From DASPKX01 sp035627835 (GTDB lineage: Bacteria; Verrucomicrobiota; Verrucomicrobiia; Limisphaerales; SXQI01): 64,000 bases of DNA. Under the pieces are notes generated by a model. The model was given only the letters and a program-made list of their open reading frames with translations. It was not told the origin of the DNA and made no database searches. A program made the position numbers and the translations under genes. Shown here piece by piece: positions 43,701-51,824 of this stretch (its first letter is position 1; each line of letters begins with the position of its first letter). The DNA lies in contig DASPKX010000014.1 in the NCBI GenBank assembly GCA_035627835.1, positions 1 through 64,000 of the forward strand. Direction: 5' to 3'.

Positions 43701-46612
43701 ACTTCGACAACCTCTTTGCCTTGGTCGATGCCGTGAATGCCCCCGGCCCCGAGCCTTACACGTATGTGACGGAGGCGCTGGTGGATGTGGAGCAATGGAT
43801 GGCCATTTTCGCGCTCGAACACATCGTCAACAACTTCGACAGTTATGGGCACAACATCGGCAAGAACATGTACGCGTACAAGCCTGAGGCAGGGAAGTGG
43901 CAGCTGCACATGTTCGATATTGATTGGATAGCCTTGGCGAGCCAGGGAGCCGGTTATGGCACAACGGCGTCGCTGTTCGATTCGAACGATCCGGTTATCA
44001 GAAGGATGTACAACCATCCTCCGTTCAGGCGGGCGTATTTCCGTGCGGTAAAGAAGGTCGCTTACGGGCCGATGGCTCCGGAGAACTTGAATGCATGGAT
44101 GGATGCGCGTTATGCAGGGCTCGTTTCTGAAAACGTGACACGCAGCGCGGGCCAGCTTTTAGCGCCGCCGACGAATCTGAAAGCCTGGGCGCAAGCGCGA
44201 CGCGATTATCTGCTGCAGCAACTGGCCACAATTGAAGCGACGTTCGCTATCACGAGCGTGAACGGGGGAAGCGCGACTACGATTTCGAATGTAATCACGG
44301 TGACGGGCCGGGCGCCTATTGAGGTGAAAAACCTGCGGGTGAACGGAGTTGTCTATCCCACAACGTGGACGGGCAACACGGACTGGGCTTTAAGAATCCC
44401 GGTTCAGGTCGGAGCGAATACAATCGTGCTGGAAGGAGTGGATCCTGAAGGCCAAGTCGTCGCGGACGCGCGGGGAACATTCACGTTGACGCGAACGGGG
44501 GTGGCCGAATCTCCAGCAGGCCAGGTTGTGATCACTGAGATCATGCACCAGCCCTCACCGCATGAAGATGCGGAGTTCGTCGAAGTTCATAACCGATCAC
44601 TGAACAAGACTGTGGATTTATCCGGGTGGAGGCTGAACGGAGCAGACTTCACCTTCGCCACAGGAACAATCCTGGAGCCGGGAGAATATCTGGTCATTGC
44701 GCAGGATCTCCAGCGCTTTGCCAACAGCTATCCGCTGCCTCGCCTTATTCGAGGTGAGTATAACGGCAGACTCGATGATGGCGGGGAGACTCTAACATTG
44801 TTAGCTCCAGCCGCGGCGAACGAATGGATCAGTGTTGATGCGGTCACGTACGATGATGATCCGCCCTGGCCAACGGCAGCGAATGGAACAGGCGCGTCAT
44901 TGCAATTGATCGATCCGAACCAGGAGAATGCGCGCGTCAGCAATTGGGCAGTGAACTCCGCCGCAGGTTCATCGAACGCCCCGCCACAGTGGCAGTATGT
45001 CACGGTCACGGGCACCGCAAGTTCCTCGCGCTTGTATGTGTATCTCACGTCAGCGGGCGAAGTTTACCTGGATGATCTGAAGCTGGTTGCTGGCCCTGTT
45101 CCAGAGGTGGGCGCGAATATGATCCAGAACGGCGACTTCGAATCGGCCTTTCCAGGCCCGTGGAATGTTTCAGCGAATCATTCCGCCACGCAGGTGAGTT
45201 CCACCACCAAGCGCTCTGGCGCAAGCGGGCTGCGCCTTGCGGCCAGCTCAGGAGGGACAACGCAGGGAAGCTCCGTCTGGCAGGACGTCATACCGCTCCA
45301 AAGCGGGGAAGTTTACACACTGAGCTATTGGTATTTGCCGAGCACGAACGGCAGCTCACTGGCGATTAGGCTCTCGGGTAACGGCATCCGCAGCGAGCAT
45401 CCAGTTGCCCCGCAGCAAGGGCCTTCAAACCTGGCAACCCCAGGCCTCCCCAATTCAGTGCGGGGCCTCCTGGCGGGTTTCCCAAATGTCTGGATCAACG
45501 AATTGCTGGTGCAAAACGTCAACGGCAGCGCGGACGTCAGCGGTGAGCGTGAACCATGGGTTGAATTGTTTAACGGTGGCGGGACCGCGATTTCGCTGGA
45601 GGGGTGGCATCTTACGGACAACCTGGGGCAGTTAACGAGATGGGCATTCCCAGCAGGGGCGAGCATCGCAGCAGGCAGCAGGCTGTTGGTCTGGTTAGAC
45701 GCGGAACCGACCGAAAGCACACCGGCAGCGCCACATGCGAACTTCCGACTGGCCGCCGGTGGTGGATCAATTGCGTTGGTCTATCCTGTCAAGGGCACGC
45801 CGACAGTCCTCGATTTCATCAACTATGCCCAAATTGGGCCGGACAGAAGCATCGGCTTTCATCCCGACGGCGTGTTCGGCGCGCGCCAAATTTTCGCTGT
45901 GCCTACTCCTGGCGGAGCCAATAACAATGACCCGCTTCCGATAAGCGTCGTGATCAACGAGTGGATGGCCGCGAACACAAGTGTCTTTGCGGATCCAGCG
46001 GACGGGCAGTATGAGGACTGGTTCGAGCTGCACAACGCGGGAAGCTCGCCCGCCGATTTGAGTGGTTACCAATTGTCGGATTCAACGGCAGCGAACGCTG
46101 GCCGCTGGACGATACCTCAAGGAGTGATTATCGCCGCAGGCGGGTATTTAGTCGTGTGGGCGGATGAAGAAACCGAACAGAATGGTCCGGCGTCTCTGCA
46201 TCTGCATGCGAATTTCAAATTAAGCCAGGGTGGCGAAGCCATAGCGCTTTTTGCGCCGAACGGTTCGCTGGTGAACGCGGTGCAATTTGGGCTCCAGACG
46301 GCCGATGAGGCACAGGGGCGTTGGCCAAACGGCGGCGAGAGCATCAGCTTGATGCCAGCAACGCCAGGGTCCGCAAATCGCCTGGGTGGTCCTGAACCAA
46401 CCGAGATTCATCTGAGTGTGGTCATGGATGCGGCTGGGATGAGGCTGCAATGGAACTCCACCTCTGGCGCCACCTACGAATTGCAGAGCAAAGGCGATCT
46501 CGCCGATGCGCAATGGGTATCCCTGCGCACCATCGCAAGCGGGGGCGCGGCGACGAGCGTGACAATCGAGCCTAACGGAGAACGCGCGTTCTTCAGGATC
46601 GTTCGCCGGTAG
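40763..46612 (+). CDS. Giant secreted protein with six lamin-tail domains and a CotH domain, 1949 aa
   Basis: Exported protein with a signal peptide (about 1-30, ending SRSLHAER). Six lamin-tail (LTD) modules can be read, each starting with a strand like ISEIMY or INEWMAAN and containing WxELHN-type turns: about 37, 207, 333, 1253, 1575 and 1728 are the starts. Between the third and fourth lies a CBM/discoidin-like segment (about 490-620), an Ig-like region (about 660-750) and a CotH kinase-like domain (about 760-1130) with NNFDSYGHNIGKNMY and HMFDIDW. A further beta-sandwich segment (about 1400-1560) precedes the fifth. The last 70 residues are the shared beta module ending AFFRIVRR. The role is unknown; LTDs may bind polysaccharide or nucleic acid. 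It is a paralogue of the 1603 gene but longer and more divergent. Confidence 0.83.
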   Translation: MPLLPSTSAALCHVALILLFASFSSRSLHAERLGPSSKRTGLVISEIMYHPPPDAQGRNGEYIEIYNSEPFPADISGYRLGGSVAFSIPTGTTLPPFGFAVVAPAPADLKSLRNLQQVVGGFGNRTNSLPNSQGVVELWSKSGALLLQAAYSDEHPWPAQADGAGHSLVLHRPSYGEADWRAWDASSVAGGSPGTQEPLATEPLRNLKLNEILGNSDGADSDYVELHNRSAAALDLSDVALTDDPSTNKFTFPPQTTLAPGAFLHLTEAELGFSLEARGETLFLKHRFGPVLDAIRFDAQETGVAYGRFPNGSGEWRRLTSKTPGTPNQGVALAEIVISEIMYNSATGLGDDEYIELHNRSAGVVDLAGWRFESGIDFQFPSGARVGPGSYLVVARNATNLLGKYAHLRSTNVFGNYSGNLSGQGERIILSKPHRNQNSATNELLQVDVVDFTFRTGGEWPEWADGGGSSMELIDLNADPSMPSNWADSDESGKSPWTTVDVTGLVDNGTGSADQLQVLLQGRGDALIDNVEVISGGANRIDNSTFESGALGWTAQGTQSRSTLAAGQGFGGGNAYQITAVERGDNQVNRVRTPLTIPLAPGSVATIRAKVRWVQGARDMLFRIRGNYIEAPVRMQLPSNLGTPGLPNSRAVANAAPAIANVTHFPVLPSNEPVYVTAQVTDPDGVQTVRLSYQSDSATSQSSTPMSDNGLNGDKAAGDGVYTAQIPNQASGTVVRFRVTATDARGATTPVGPLTALIRFGEPRMSGTLGSYRVWMTQATLAQWNSRHKLDNSPNNVTFVYNDERVIYNVDLLYAGSPYIAPGYSGPTSGLAGYTGGFPEDQPFLGTTDLVLDWPGRDNTALAEHAAYWMADQIGLENNYRRYIRLSVNGVTETQRGSIYEDVEQPGREVMQKWYPEDSEGEIFKIDRWFEFSDTGSTIADPMPTLQNFTTTDLETGAQIKKRARYRWNWMPRSADDPNYFDNLFALVDAVNAPGPEPYTYVTEALVDVEQWMAIFALEHIVNNFDSYGHNIGKNMYAYKPEAGKWQLHMFDIDWIALASQGAGYGTTASLFDSNDPVIRRMYNHPPFRRAYFRAVKKVAYGPMAPENLNAWMDARYAGLVSENVTRSAGQLLAPPTNLKAWAQARRDYLLQQLATIEATFAITSVNGGSATTISNVITVTGRAPIEVKNLRVNGVVYPTTWTGNTDWALRIPVQVGANTIVLEGVDPEGQVVADARGTFTLTRTGVAESPAGQVVITEIMHQPSPHEDAEFVEVHNRSLNKTVDLSGWRLNGADFTFATGTILEPGEYLVIAQDLQRFANSYPLPRLIRGEYNGRLDDGGETLTLLAPAAANEWISVDAVTYDDDPPWPTAANGTGASLQLIDPNQENARVSNWAVNSAAGSSNAPPQWQYVTVTGTASSSRLYVYLTSAGEVYLDDLKLVAGPVPEVGANMIQNGDFESAFPGPWNVSANHSATQVSSTTKRSGASGLRLAASSGGTTQGSSVWQDVIPLQSGEVYTLSYWYLPSTNGSSLAIRLSGNGIRSEHPVAPQQGPSNLATPGLPNSVRGLLAGFPNVWINELLVQNVNGSADVSGEREPWVELFNGGGTAISLEGWHLTDNLGQLTRWAFPAGASIAAGSRLLVWLDAEPTESTPAAPHANFRLAAGGGSIALVYPVKGTPTVLDFINYAQIGPDRSIGFHPDGVFGARQIFAVPTPGGANNNDPLPISVVINEWMAANTSVFADPADGQYEDWFELHNAGSSPADLSGYQLSDSTAANAGRWTIPQGVIIAAGGYLVVWADEETEQNGPASLHLHANFKLSQGGEAIALFAPNGSLVNAVQFGLQTADEAQGRWPNGGESISLMPATPGSANRLGGPEPTEIHLSVVMDAAGMRLQWNSTSGATYELQSKGDLADAQWVSLRTIASGGAATSVTIEPNGERAFFRIVRR

Positions 46613-46665
46613 GGCAGTTGAAAGGTTCAGCGCTTTCTGCAAGAGTGCGCGAAACGAGGTGCTTT

Positions 46666-47202
46666 ATGAAAATGGGTATAATTATCATGGCAATGCTTGC
46701 GGCTTCCACTTTGCTGGGAGCTGTGGCGCACGGAGCGGAGCTTAAAGTGGGCGATCCAGCTCCTGAGTTTGAGCTGCAAGGCAGTGACGGGAAAACTCAC
46801 AAGCTGTCCGATTACAAGGGGAAGAAGGCTGTCGTGCTTGCCTGGTTCCCTAAGGCCTTTACTCCGGGCTGCACCACTGAATGCAAATCAATGAAGGAGC
46901 ACGGCGATAAGTTGCGGGAGCAGGAAGTCGCCTATTTTACAGCCAGCGCGGATGATGCGGAAACAAACAAAAAGTTCGCGGAATCGTTGAGCCTCGATTA
47001 CCCCATTCTAAGCGATCCCAAGCGCGAGGTCGCGAAAGCGTACGGCGTGGTCACTCCCGAGCGGAATAATCCGCAACGGTGGACCTTCTACATCGACAAA
47101 GAAGGCAAGATTGCGCACATCGACAAAGGTGTGAAAACCGGCACCGCTGGCAGCGACATTGCCGCCAAGCTAACCGAACTCGGCATCGCAAAAAAGAAGT
47201 AA
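46666..47202 (+). CDS. Exported PrxQ/Bcp-type peroxiredoxin
   Basis: Thiol peroxidase of the AhpC/TSA superfamily, Bcp/PrxQ subgroup, 178 residues with a signal peptide (about 1-24, ending GAVAHGAE), so it acts in the periplasm. The peroxidatic Cys is in FTPGCTTECKSM; a second Cys is 4 residues later (C-T-T-E-C), one residue closer than the usual 5 of Bcp, so disulfide formation may involve it. The conserved Pro, Thr and Arg around the site are present, and the fold is complete to VTPERNNPQRWTFYID. I used the ATG at 46666, with GAGG 7 bases upstream and a clean signal peptide. It follows the giant LTD protein by 53 bases and may be co-transcribed with it. Confidence 0.9.
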   Translation: MKMGIIIMAMLAASTLLGAVAHGAELKVGDPAPEFELQGSDGKTHKLSDYKGKKAVVLAWFPKAFTPGCTTECKSMKEHGDKLREQEVAYFTASADDAETNKKFAESLSLDYPILSDPKREVAKAYGVVTPERNNPQRWTFYIDKEGKIAHIDKGVKTGTAGSDIAAKLTELGIAKKK

Positions 47203-47208
47203 GCCCTC

Positions 47209-47230
47209 GGCAGATTGCGCAGATTACGCA
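47209..47230. repeat. Short intergenic CGCAGAT element, copy 3
   Basis: GGCAGATTGCGCAGATTACG then CAATTC, 6 bases after the peroxiredoxin stop codon. It is the third member of the element seen at 15105 and 30093, and lies between two convergent genes. Confidence 0.4.
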
Positions 47231-47268
47231 ATTCATACTGCGGGATCTGCGACCTCTGCTGAGGTCGT

Positions 47269-48486
47269 TTAGATGCGTCTGCAACCGGAGTAAACAGCGC
47301 GCAGTTCCCCGGCTCCGCCGAGGAGGATTAAATCAGCGTCGTTGCCGACCAGGAGTTCTCCCTTCCGGCGCAAGCCTGCAATTCGGGCTGGAACCCGGGT
47401 AGCCATCTTCAAGGCTGTTAAGAGGCTGCAGCCCCATTCCGCCGCGTTCTGGACCATCCACAGAAGGCTGCTGCCGCTGCCGGCCAGTGGAGGCACCCCT
47501 TGAACCGGCGCGCCTGTCGCGACAATGAGACGCTCTGGCCGAACCTCCACCTGCATCCCTGCGAGGGAATATTGACCTGGCGGGCAACCGCACGCTGAGG
47601 ACGCATCGCTGACCAGCGCCACGTTTTCAGCGCCTTTGGCCTTAACGAGCGCCTGCACCAAGGGCCAGGGCACGTGATAGCCATCCGCGATAATTTCGCA
47701 GGTCAGACGATAGTCAGCGAGCAACGCACCCATTGGCATCAGCTCGGTTCCGAGCCAGCCGGTGTTATTTGGGCGCCGGGTTGGCCAATCAACGGCGTTA
47801 TTTGCATGAACCATATGCCGCGCTCCTGCAGCAACGGCTCGTCTGATTTGCGCAAAGCTTGCGGTTGTGTGGCCGATGGTGGGCGTCACTCCACGCTCAT
47901 GAAGGAAGGCGCACAGGCCCACCGCTCCACTAATCTCCGGAGCAAACGTGAAGAGGCGCAGTGTGCCGCGCGCCGCATCAAATAGCTCCCGGTATTCAGA
48001 TTCGCGCGGTTCCCTCAGGCATTCCAGACGGTGCGCCCCGCGCTTATCCGGATGGAAGTAAGGACCTTCGATGTGAATGCCGCTGAAATTCGGCTGAAGT
48101 GCCCCCTGCTCTGCTTGGTCTGAAAGCACACGGACTGCACGGGCCATCTCCTCTTGCGGCGCTGTCATAATGGTGGCGACCACACTCGTAACGCCCTGCT
48201 GGAGGTGCCAGGCTAGCGCGCGGTTGTTTCCCTCCGGATCGCCAGCGACAAACTCATGGCCAAGCGCCCCGTTGTTGTGAATATCGACCAGGCCGGGCGC
48301 GAGGATTGCTCCGCCGCAATCGATGATTTCAGCGTCGGGGGGAACGAAAGAGGCTTGTTCCTCTATCCAAATAGTCTCTATTCGGCCGTTGATAACGAGC
48401 AATTCACCCGAAGCAAAGAAGTCGGGAAAAGCCAGTTTGGCGTCAGTGAAGAGCTTCGGACGCGAGGAATCTCCAGGCTGGGCCAC
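47269..48486 (-). CDS. nagA: N-acetylglucosamine-6-phosphate deacetylase
   Basis: Metal-dependent amidohydrolase that deacetylates GlcNAc-6-phosphate to glucosamine-6-phosphate, recycling amino sugars. It has 405 residues. Visible motifs are APGLVDIHNNG, the metal and substrate region GIHIEGPYFHPDKRGAH (about 140-156), GHTTAS, the HANN motif (equivalent to the family's HLFN), IIADGYHV and the catalytic Asp in LVSDASSA. The start is GTG at 48486, 6 bases after the uppS stop, and shows no good ribosome site. It is the last gene of the minus-strand rpmH-to-nagA cluster. A NagA after uppS is unusual, but both touch peptidoglycan precursors. Confidence 0.9.
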   Translation of the reverse strand: MAQPGDSSRPKLFTDAKLAFPDFFASGELLVINGRIETIWIEEQASFVPPDAEIIDCGGAILAPGLVDIHNNGALGHEFVAGDPEGNNRALAWHLQQGVTSVVATIMTAPQEEMARAVRVLSDQAEQGALQPNFSGIHIEGPYFHPDKRGAHRLECLREPRESEYRELFDAARGTLRLFTFAPEISGAVGLCAFLHERGVTPTIGHTTASFAQIRRAVAAGARHMVHANNAVDWPTRRPNNTGWLGTELMPMGALLADYRLTCEIIADGYHVPWPLVQALVKAKGAENVALVSDASSACGCPPGQYSLAGMQVEVRPERLIVATGAPVQGVPPLAGSGSSLLWMVQNAAEWGCSLLTALKMATRVPARIAGLRRKGELLVGNDADLILLGGAGELRAVYSGCRRI

Positions 48487-48492
48487 AGCGCG

Positions 48493-49230
48493 TTATAGTT
48501 TGCCAAACCGGCGGTGGCGTCGAGTGTACTCTTCAAGCGCCTCGTAGAGCTGCGGTTTACGGAAGTCCGGCCAGAGTGTGGGCGTGACGACCAACTCTGT
48601 GTACGAAATCTGCCAAAGCAAAAAGTTGCTAACGCGCATTTCACCGCTCGTGCGGATGAGCAAGTCAGGATCTGGGTAATTGCGGGTGTAGAGATGCTGC
48701 TGGATGACGTGCTCGTTGATTTCCGCAGGCTCGATGACCCCCTCCTTCACCTTCGCGGCAATTTCTCGGACTGCTTCTATGATTTCCGTGCGCCCACCGT
48801 AGCTGAGCGCAAGAACCAGGGTCAGTCCCGTGTTTTTAGACAGAGCCTCTTTGGTTTTAACCAATTGCTCTTGGACGAATTCGGGAAGCCGGTAAATTTG
48901 GCCGATGGTCTCTAGCTTGACGTTGCTTTTGTTAAGTTCGCCAATCTCGTTCTTCAAATACCGGGCGAGGTACTTCATCAAGGTGTCGACTTCGTCCTTT
49001 GGCCGGTTCCAGTTCTCAACTGAGAAGGCGTAGAGCGTGAGGTATTTGATCCCAAGCTCGCCGCAGACCCTCACGACCGTTCGCACCGATTCGACCCCGT
49101 TGCGATGCCCTTCCACACGGGGAAGGTGTCTCTGCTTTGCCCAACGCCCGTTGCCATCCATGATGATGGCCACATGCGTGGGCAGATGCCCTTTCGCCTC
49201 GGCGCTGAGATGGAGCGTGGGCGCGGTCAA
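48493..49230 (-). CDS. uppS: Isoprenyl transferase (undecaprenyl diphosphate synthase)
   Basis: cis-prenyltransferase making the C55 lipid carrier for peptidoglycan and other envelope polymers. It has 245 residues, the usual length. The catalytic motif HVAIIMDGNGRWA (Asp25), the conserved LTLYAFSVENWNRP, and the C-terminal signature RTSGEMRVSNFLLWQ with ELVVTPTLWPDF are all present. The start is TTG at 49230, 17 bases after the khpB stop; no better start fits. It is in the minus-strand cluster after yidC and khpB and before nagA. Confidence 0.96.
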   Translation of the reverse strand: MTAPTLHLSAEAKGHLPTHVAIIMDGNGRWAKQRHLPRVEGHRNGVESVRTVVRVCGELGIKYLTLYAFSVENWNRPKDEVDTLMKYLARYLKNEIGELNKSNVKLETIGQIYRLPEFVQEQLVKTKEALSKNTGLTLVLALSYGGRTEIIEAVREIAAKVKEGVIEPAEINEHVIQQHLYTRNYPDPDLLIRTSGEMRVSNFLLWQISYTELVVTPTLWPDFRKPQLYEALEEYTRRHRRFGKL

Positions 49231-49247
49231 AACCGTGAGATTGCCCG

Positions 49248-49700
49248 TTAATTGCGGCGTGGCCGGAGGAGAATGACTTTGCGGTCAGTGCCTTCGACTT
49301 CGACACTTTGAGTTTCGATGTCTGGATCGTCCTTGAGCGCGTTGTGAACAATGCGCCGATCAAAAGCGTTGAGTGGCTCCATCTCAACGATGTCACCCCA
49401 TTTGCGCACCTTCTCCGCTGCTTCCTGCGCTTTTTTGATCAAAGCGTCCCGCGCCTGGGAACGGTAGCCTCCGACATCCAAAGTTACCTTGGGCGCGTTC
49501 TGGTCGTCGCGGAAGATGATTCGGTTCGTCAGATACTGGAGTTCAGCGAGTGTTTGCCCCTGCCGGCCAATGAGCCTGCCGGGATCATCGGTTTGGATGT
49601 CGAGCATGATGTGCCCGTCATCCTGCTGCTCGGCCACTTTCGCCTCAAACCCAAGAAGGGTAAGAAGCTTTTCCAGTATCTCTTTCGGTTGCGCTGCCAT
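49248..49700 (-). CDS. khpB: KH/R3H-domain RNA-binding protein (KhpB/Jag)
   Basis: RNA-binding protein encoded next to yidC in many bacteria; in Gram-positives KhpB/Jag with KhpA controls cell division and envelope genes. This one has 150 residues and lacks the N-terminal Jag_N domain. A KH domain (about 35-95, with DPGRLIGRQGQTLAELQYL and the GxxG loop) is followed by an R3H domain (about 100-148, with MEPLNAFDRRIVHNAL and R-x3-H). It lies 18 bases downstream of the yidC stop on the minus strand. Function in Verrucomicrobia is inferred from homology. Confidence 0.92.
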   Translation of the reverse strand: MAAQPKEILEKLLTLLGFEAKVAEQQDDGHIMLDIQTDDPGRLIGRQGQTLAELQYLTNRIIFRDDQNAPKVTLDVGGYRSQARDALIKKAQEAAEKVRKWGDIVEMEPLNAFDRRIVHNALKDDPDIETQSVEVEGTDRKVILLRPRRN

Positions 49701-49718
49701 AATGAAAACCGTTGCAAA

Positions 49719-51521
49719 CTATGCTTTGCGCGGCTGCGTCGGTTTCGCAGCGGCTGGCCCAGGTGTGCCGGGAGTCGGCTTATCCTTGGTGAGCTTCATT
49801 TGGGCGATTGATAACAAGTTCTGAACGGTCCAGTAAAGCGTTAAGCCCGCGGAGAAGTTGTAAAGGAACACCACAAACATCAGCGGCATGTACCGCATCA
49901 TGTTCGCTTGCATCGGATCCATGCCTGGCGAAGGCGGAGTCAACCGGGCCTGCCAAAGCATGGTTGCACCCATCAATATGGGCATGATGTTAATTGGGAA
50001 CCCCGCAATGACCGCGACTGTGTCGGCTTGCGAAAGATCGCATGCCCAGAGGAACTCAGCCCCACGCAGTTCGATCGCGCTCTGGAGCATGGTGTAGAAC
50101 CCAAAGAAGAATGGGAGCTGGATGAGAATTGGAAGGCAGCCGCCGATCGGGTTGATCTTATTCTCCCGCATGAACTCCATCATCTTCCGGTTCATCTTCT
50201 GCGGGTCATCCTTGTACTTCTCCTGGATGGCCTTCATCTGAGGCTGCATGGCGGACATGCGCTTCATGGAGCGGGTGCTCGCAGTTGTCAGGGGCCAGAA
50301 TAGCAGCTTGATGATGATGGTGATCGCAATAATGGCCAGCGCGTAGGAGAGCCCGATATTGTGAAGCGCATTCATCGCCAACAGCAGGATCTTGGCGAAC
50401 CAACCGAAGAAGCCGCCAAAGCCCATCACCAAATCGACATTGTGCGGCAGACGCGCCAGGGTTTGATACTCCTTGGGGCCTGCGTACACGCTGAACTCAC
50501 GAGCGAGGGCCGAATTGGCCGGTATTTCTATGCCGGGATAAATAAAGCTTGTTTGGAAGCCGAAGGGATTGCGCGCAATGCGCGAATCGGTGGCAATCTG
50601 CGCGGCGGTGGGCTGAGGAAGCGGAGCACGAACTGCGGCAATCTGGGCGGGAAGTGACGCCGCCTGATTTGTGCCGCTCACGGGCACCGTGATTATGGTG
50701 AAGAACTGGTTGTAAACAGCGCCCCAGTAAACATTGCTGGCTCCGCCAAGGAATTCAGTTCGCGGAGTGCCTGGGAAGCAGCCTAAGGTTCTGTTGGCAA
50801 AGTACGGTTCGTTAATCGTCTCGGTTTTTGAGCCGTTATACCACTGCAGCCCGAGCTTGTCGGTTTCGTCATGCGAGCTGAGCGGAGTGGCGGTGCCAAT
50901 TACCAGCCCGTGCGTGGGCACTTGCTGGATGTTCGCTGTGCGGTTCTCAAATCGAACCGTGGTCTGGAGTAGATAGTTCGTGCTAAGGCGGAAATCCTTA
51001 ACGATGGCAACGCCGTTCGGGAGCTGCGAAGTCGCGCGGACGCCATTTCCTCCGAGTTTTTCGAGGCGATAGTTCGCATCCCGCTCGCCAACGACAGCGA
51101 ATAAGGGCATCGGCGCGCCGGCATTCAACGACGCCTGGGCTGCTGATGCGGCATTGGTATCGTTGCAGACAACTGCGGCAGGATGCTTCTTGAGTTGCAC
51201 TTCCTTAACGCCACCACCGCGGGAGGTGAACACGTACCGGGCGTCTGCGTCTTCCAGAACTAATGTCTCCTCCGGGCCGGGGTTCGGCAGCGCGTTTGTG
51301 GCTGCGGTGGTAAGCGTGGCGCCAGCGTTAGTTTGAGCGGGGCCTAACGTCGCCTGAGCGTTGGTTCCCGCTGCAGCGTTCGTCACAGAATTCGTGGCCG
51401 AACTGAGGCTGTTCGTGGAGATCGGCGCCTTGGTCGGAGGGTAGAGCTTGTTCACCATCGGCCCCCAAAGCAGCATGAGGACAAAGGAAATAACGATGAT
51501 GAGTATAGATTTGCGATCCAT
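49719..51521 (-). CDS. yidC: Membrane protein insertase YidC
   Basis: Inner-membrane insertase, 600 residues, the Gram-negative long form. The first helix (about 5-24) is followed by a large periplasmic domain (about 60-345), then the catalytic five-helix core (about 360-580), which holds the conserved amphipathic hairpin (MSAMQPQMKAIQEKY) and INPIGGCLPILIQLPFFFGFY. The C-terminal end is Pro/Lys-rich (KDKPTPGTPG). It helps insert and fold membrane proteins such as those encoded by the nuo genes. It lies 3 bases after yidD on the minus strand, so they are co-transcribed, an order conserved across bacteria. Confidence 0.97.
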   Translation of the reverse strand: MDRKSILIIVISFVLMLLWGPMVNKLYPPTKAPISTNSLSSATNSVTNAAAGTNAQATLGPAQTNAGATLTTAATNALPNPGPEETLVLEDADARYVFTSRGGGVKEVQLKKHPAAVVCNDTNAASAAQASLNAGAPMPLFAVVGERDANYRLEKLGGNGVRATSQLPNGVAIVKDFRLSTNYLLQTTVRFENRTANIQQVPTHGLVIGTATPLSSHDETDKLGLQWYNGSKTETINEPYFANRTLGCFPGTPRTEFLGGASNVYWGAVYNQFFTIITVPVSGTNQAASLPAQIAAVRAPLPQPTAAQIATDSRIARNPFGFQTSFIYPGIEIPANSALAREFSVYAGPKEYQTLARLPHNVDLVMGFGGFFGWFAKILLLAMNALHNIGLSYALAIIAITIIIKLLFWPLTTASTRSMKRMSAMQPQMKAIQEKYKDDPQKMNRKMMEFMRENKINPIGGCLPILIQLPFFFGFYTMLQSAIELRGAEFLWACDLSQADTVAVIAGFPINIMPILMGATMLWQARLTPPSPGMDPMQANMMRYMPLMFVVFLYNFSAGLTLYWTVQNLLSIAQMKLTKDKPTPGTPGPAAAKPTQPRKA

Positions 51522-51524
51522 TGA

Positions 51525-51824
51525 TTAAATTGAGGAGGCAGAGCGCGCGGCGTGGGACAGATTGCAGCACGATCTTTTAGGTGAAGGCGGAGGAACGGGG
51601 TCGTGGCCCCAGCCGCCCCATGGGTGGCAGCGGGCCAGGCGTTTAAGCGCGAGCCAAGTCCCTCTCAAGGTGCCATGAGACTGCACAGCGTGGAGAGCGT
51701 ATTCCGAGCAGGACGGAGTGTAGCGGCATCGGGCCAAGGGCCCGAAGATGACGTTTTTAGCGGGCGAGATCACCACTCTATAAAAGCGTATGGTGAAGAG
51801 CGCCATGTGCTTCCCCGGATTCAC
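51525..51824 (-). CDS. yidD: Membrane protein insertion efficiency factor YidD
   Basis: Small membrane-associated protein that aids YidC-dependent insertion. It has 99 residues. The family core is clear: FYRVVISPAKN, the Cys-rich CRYTPSCSEYALHAVQ and GTWLALKRLARCHPWGG, WGHDPVP. A tail of about 20 residues (PSPKRSCCNLSHAARS) extends past the usual end. The GTG at 51824 overlaps the rnpA stop (GTGA); an ATG at 51806 is also possible and fits family starts well. Confidence 0.95.
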   Translation of the reverse strand: MNPGKHMALFTIRFYRVVISPAKNVIFGPLARCRYTPSCSEYALHAVQSHGTLRGTWLALKRLARCHPWGGWGHDPVPPPSPKRSCCNLSHAARSASSI

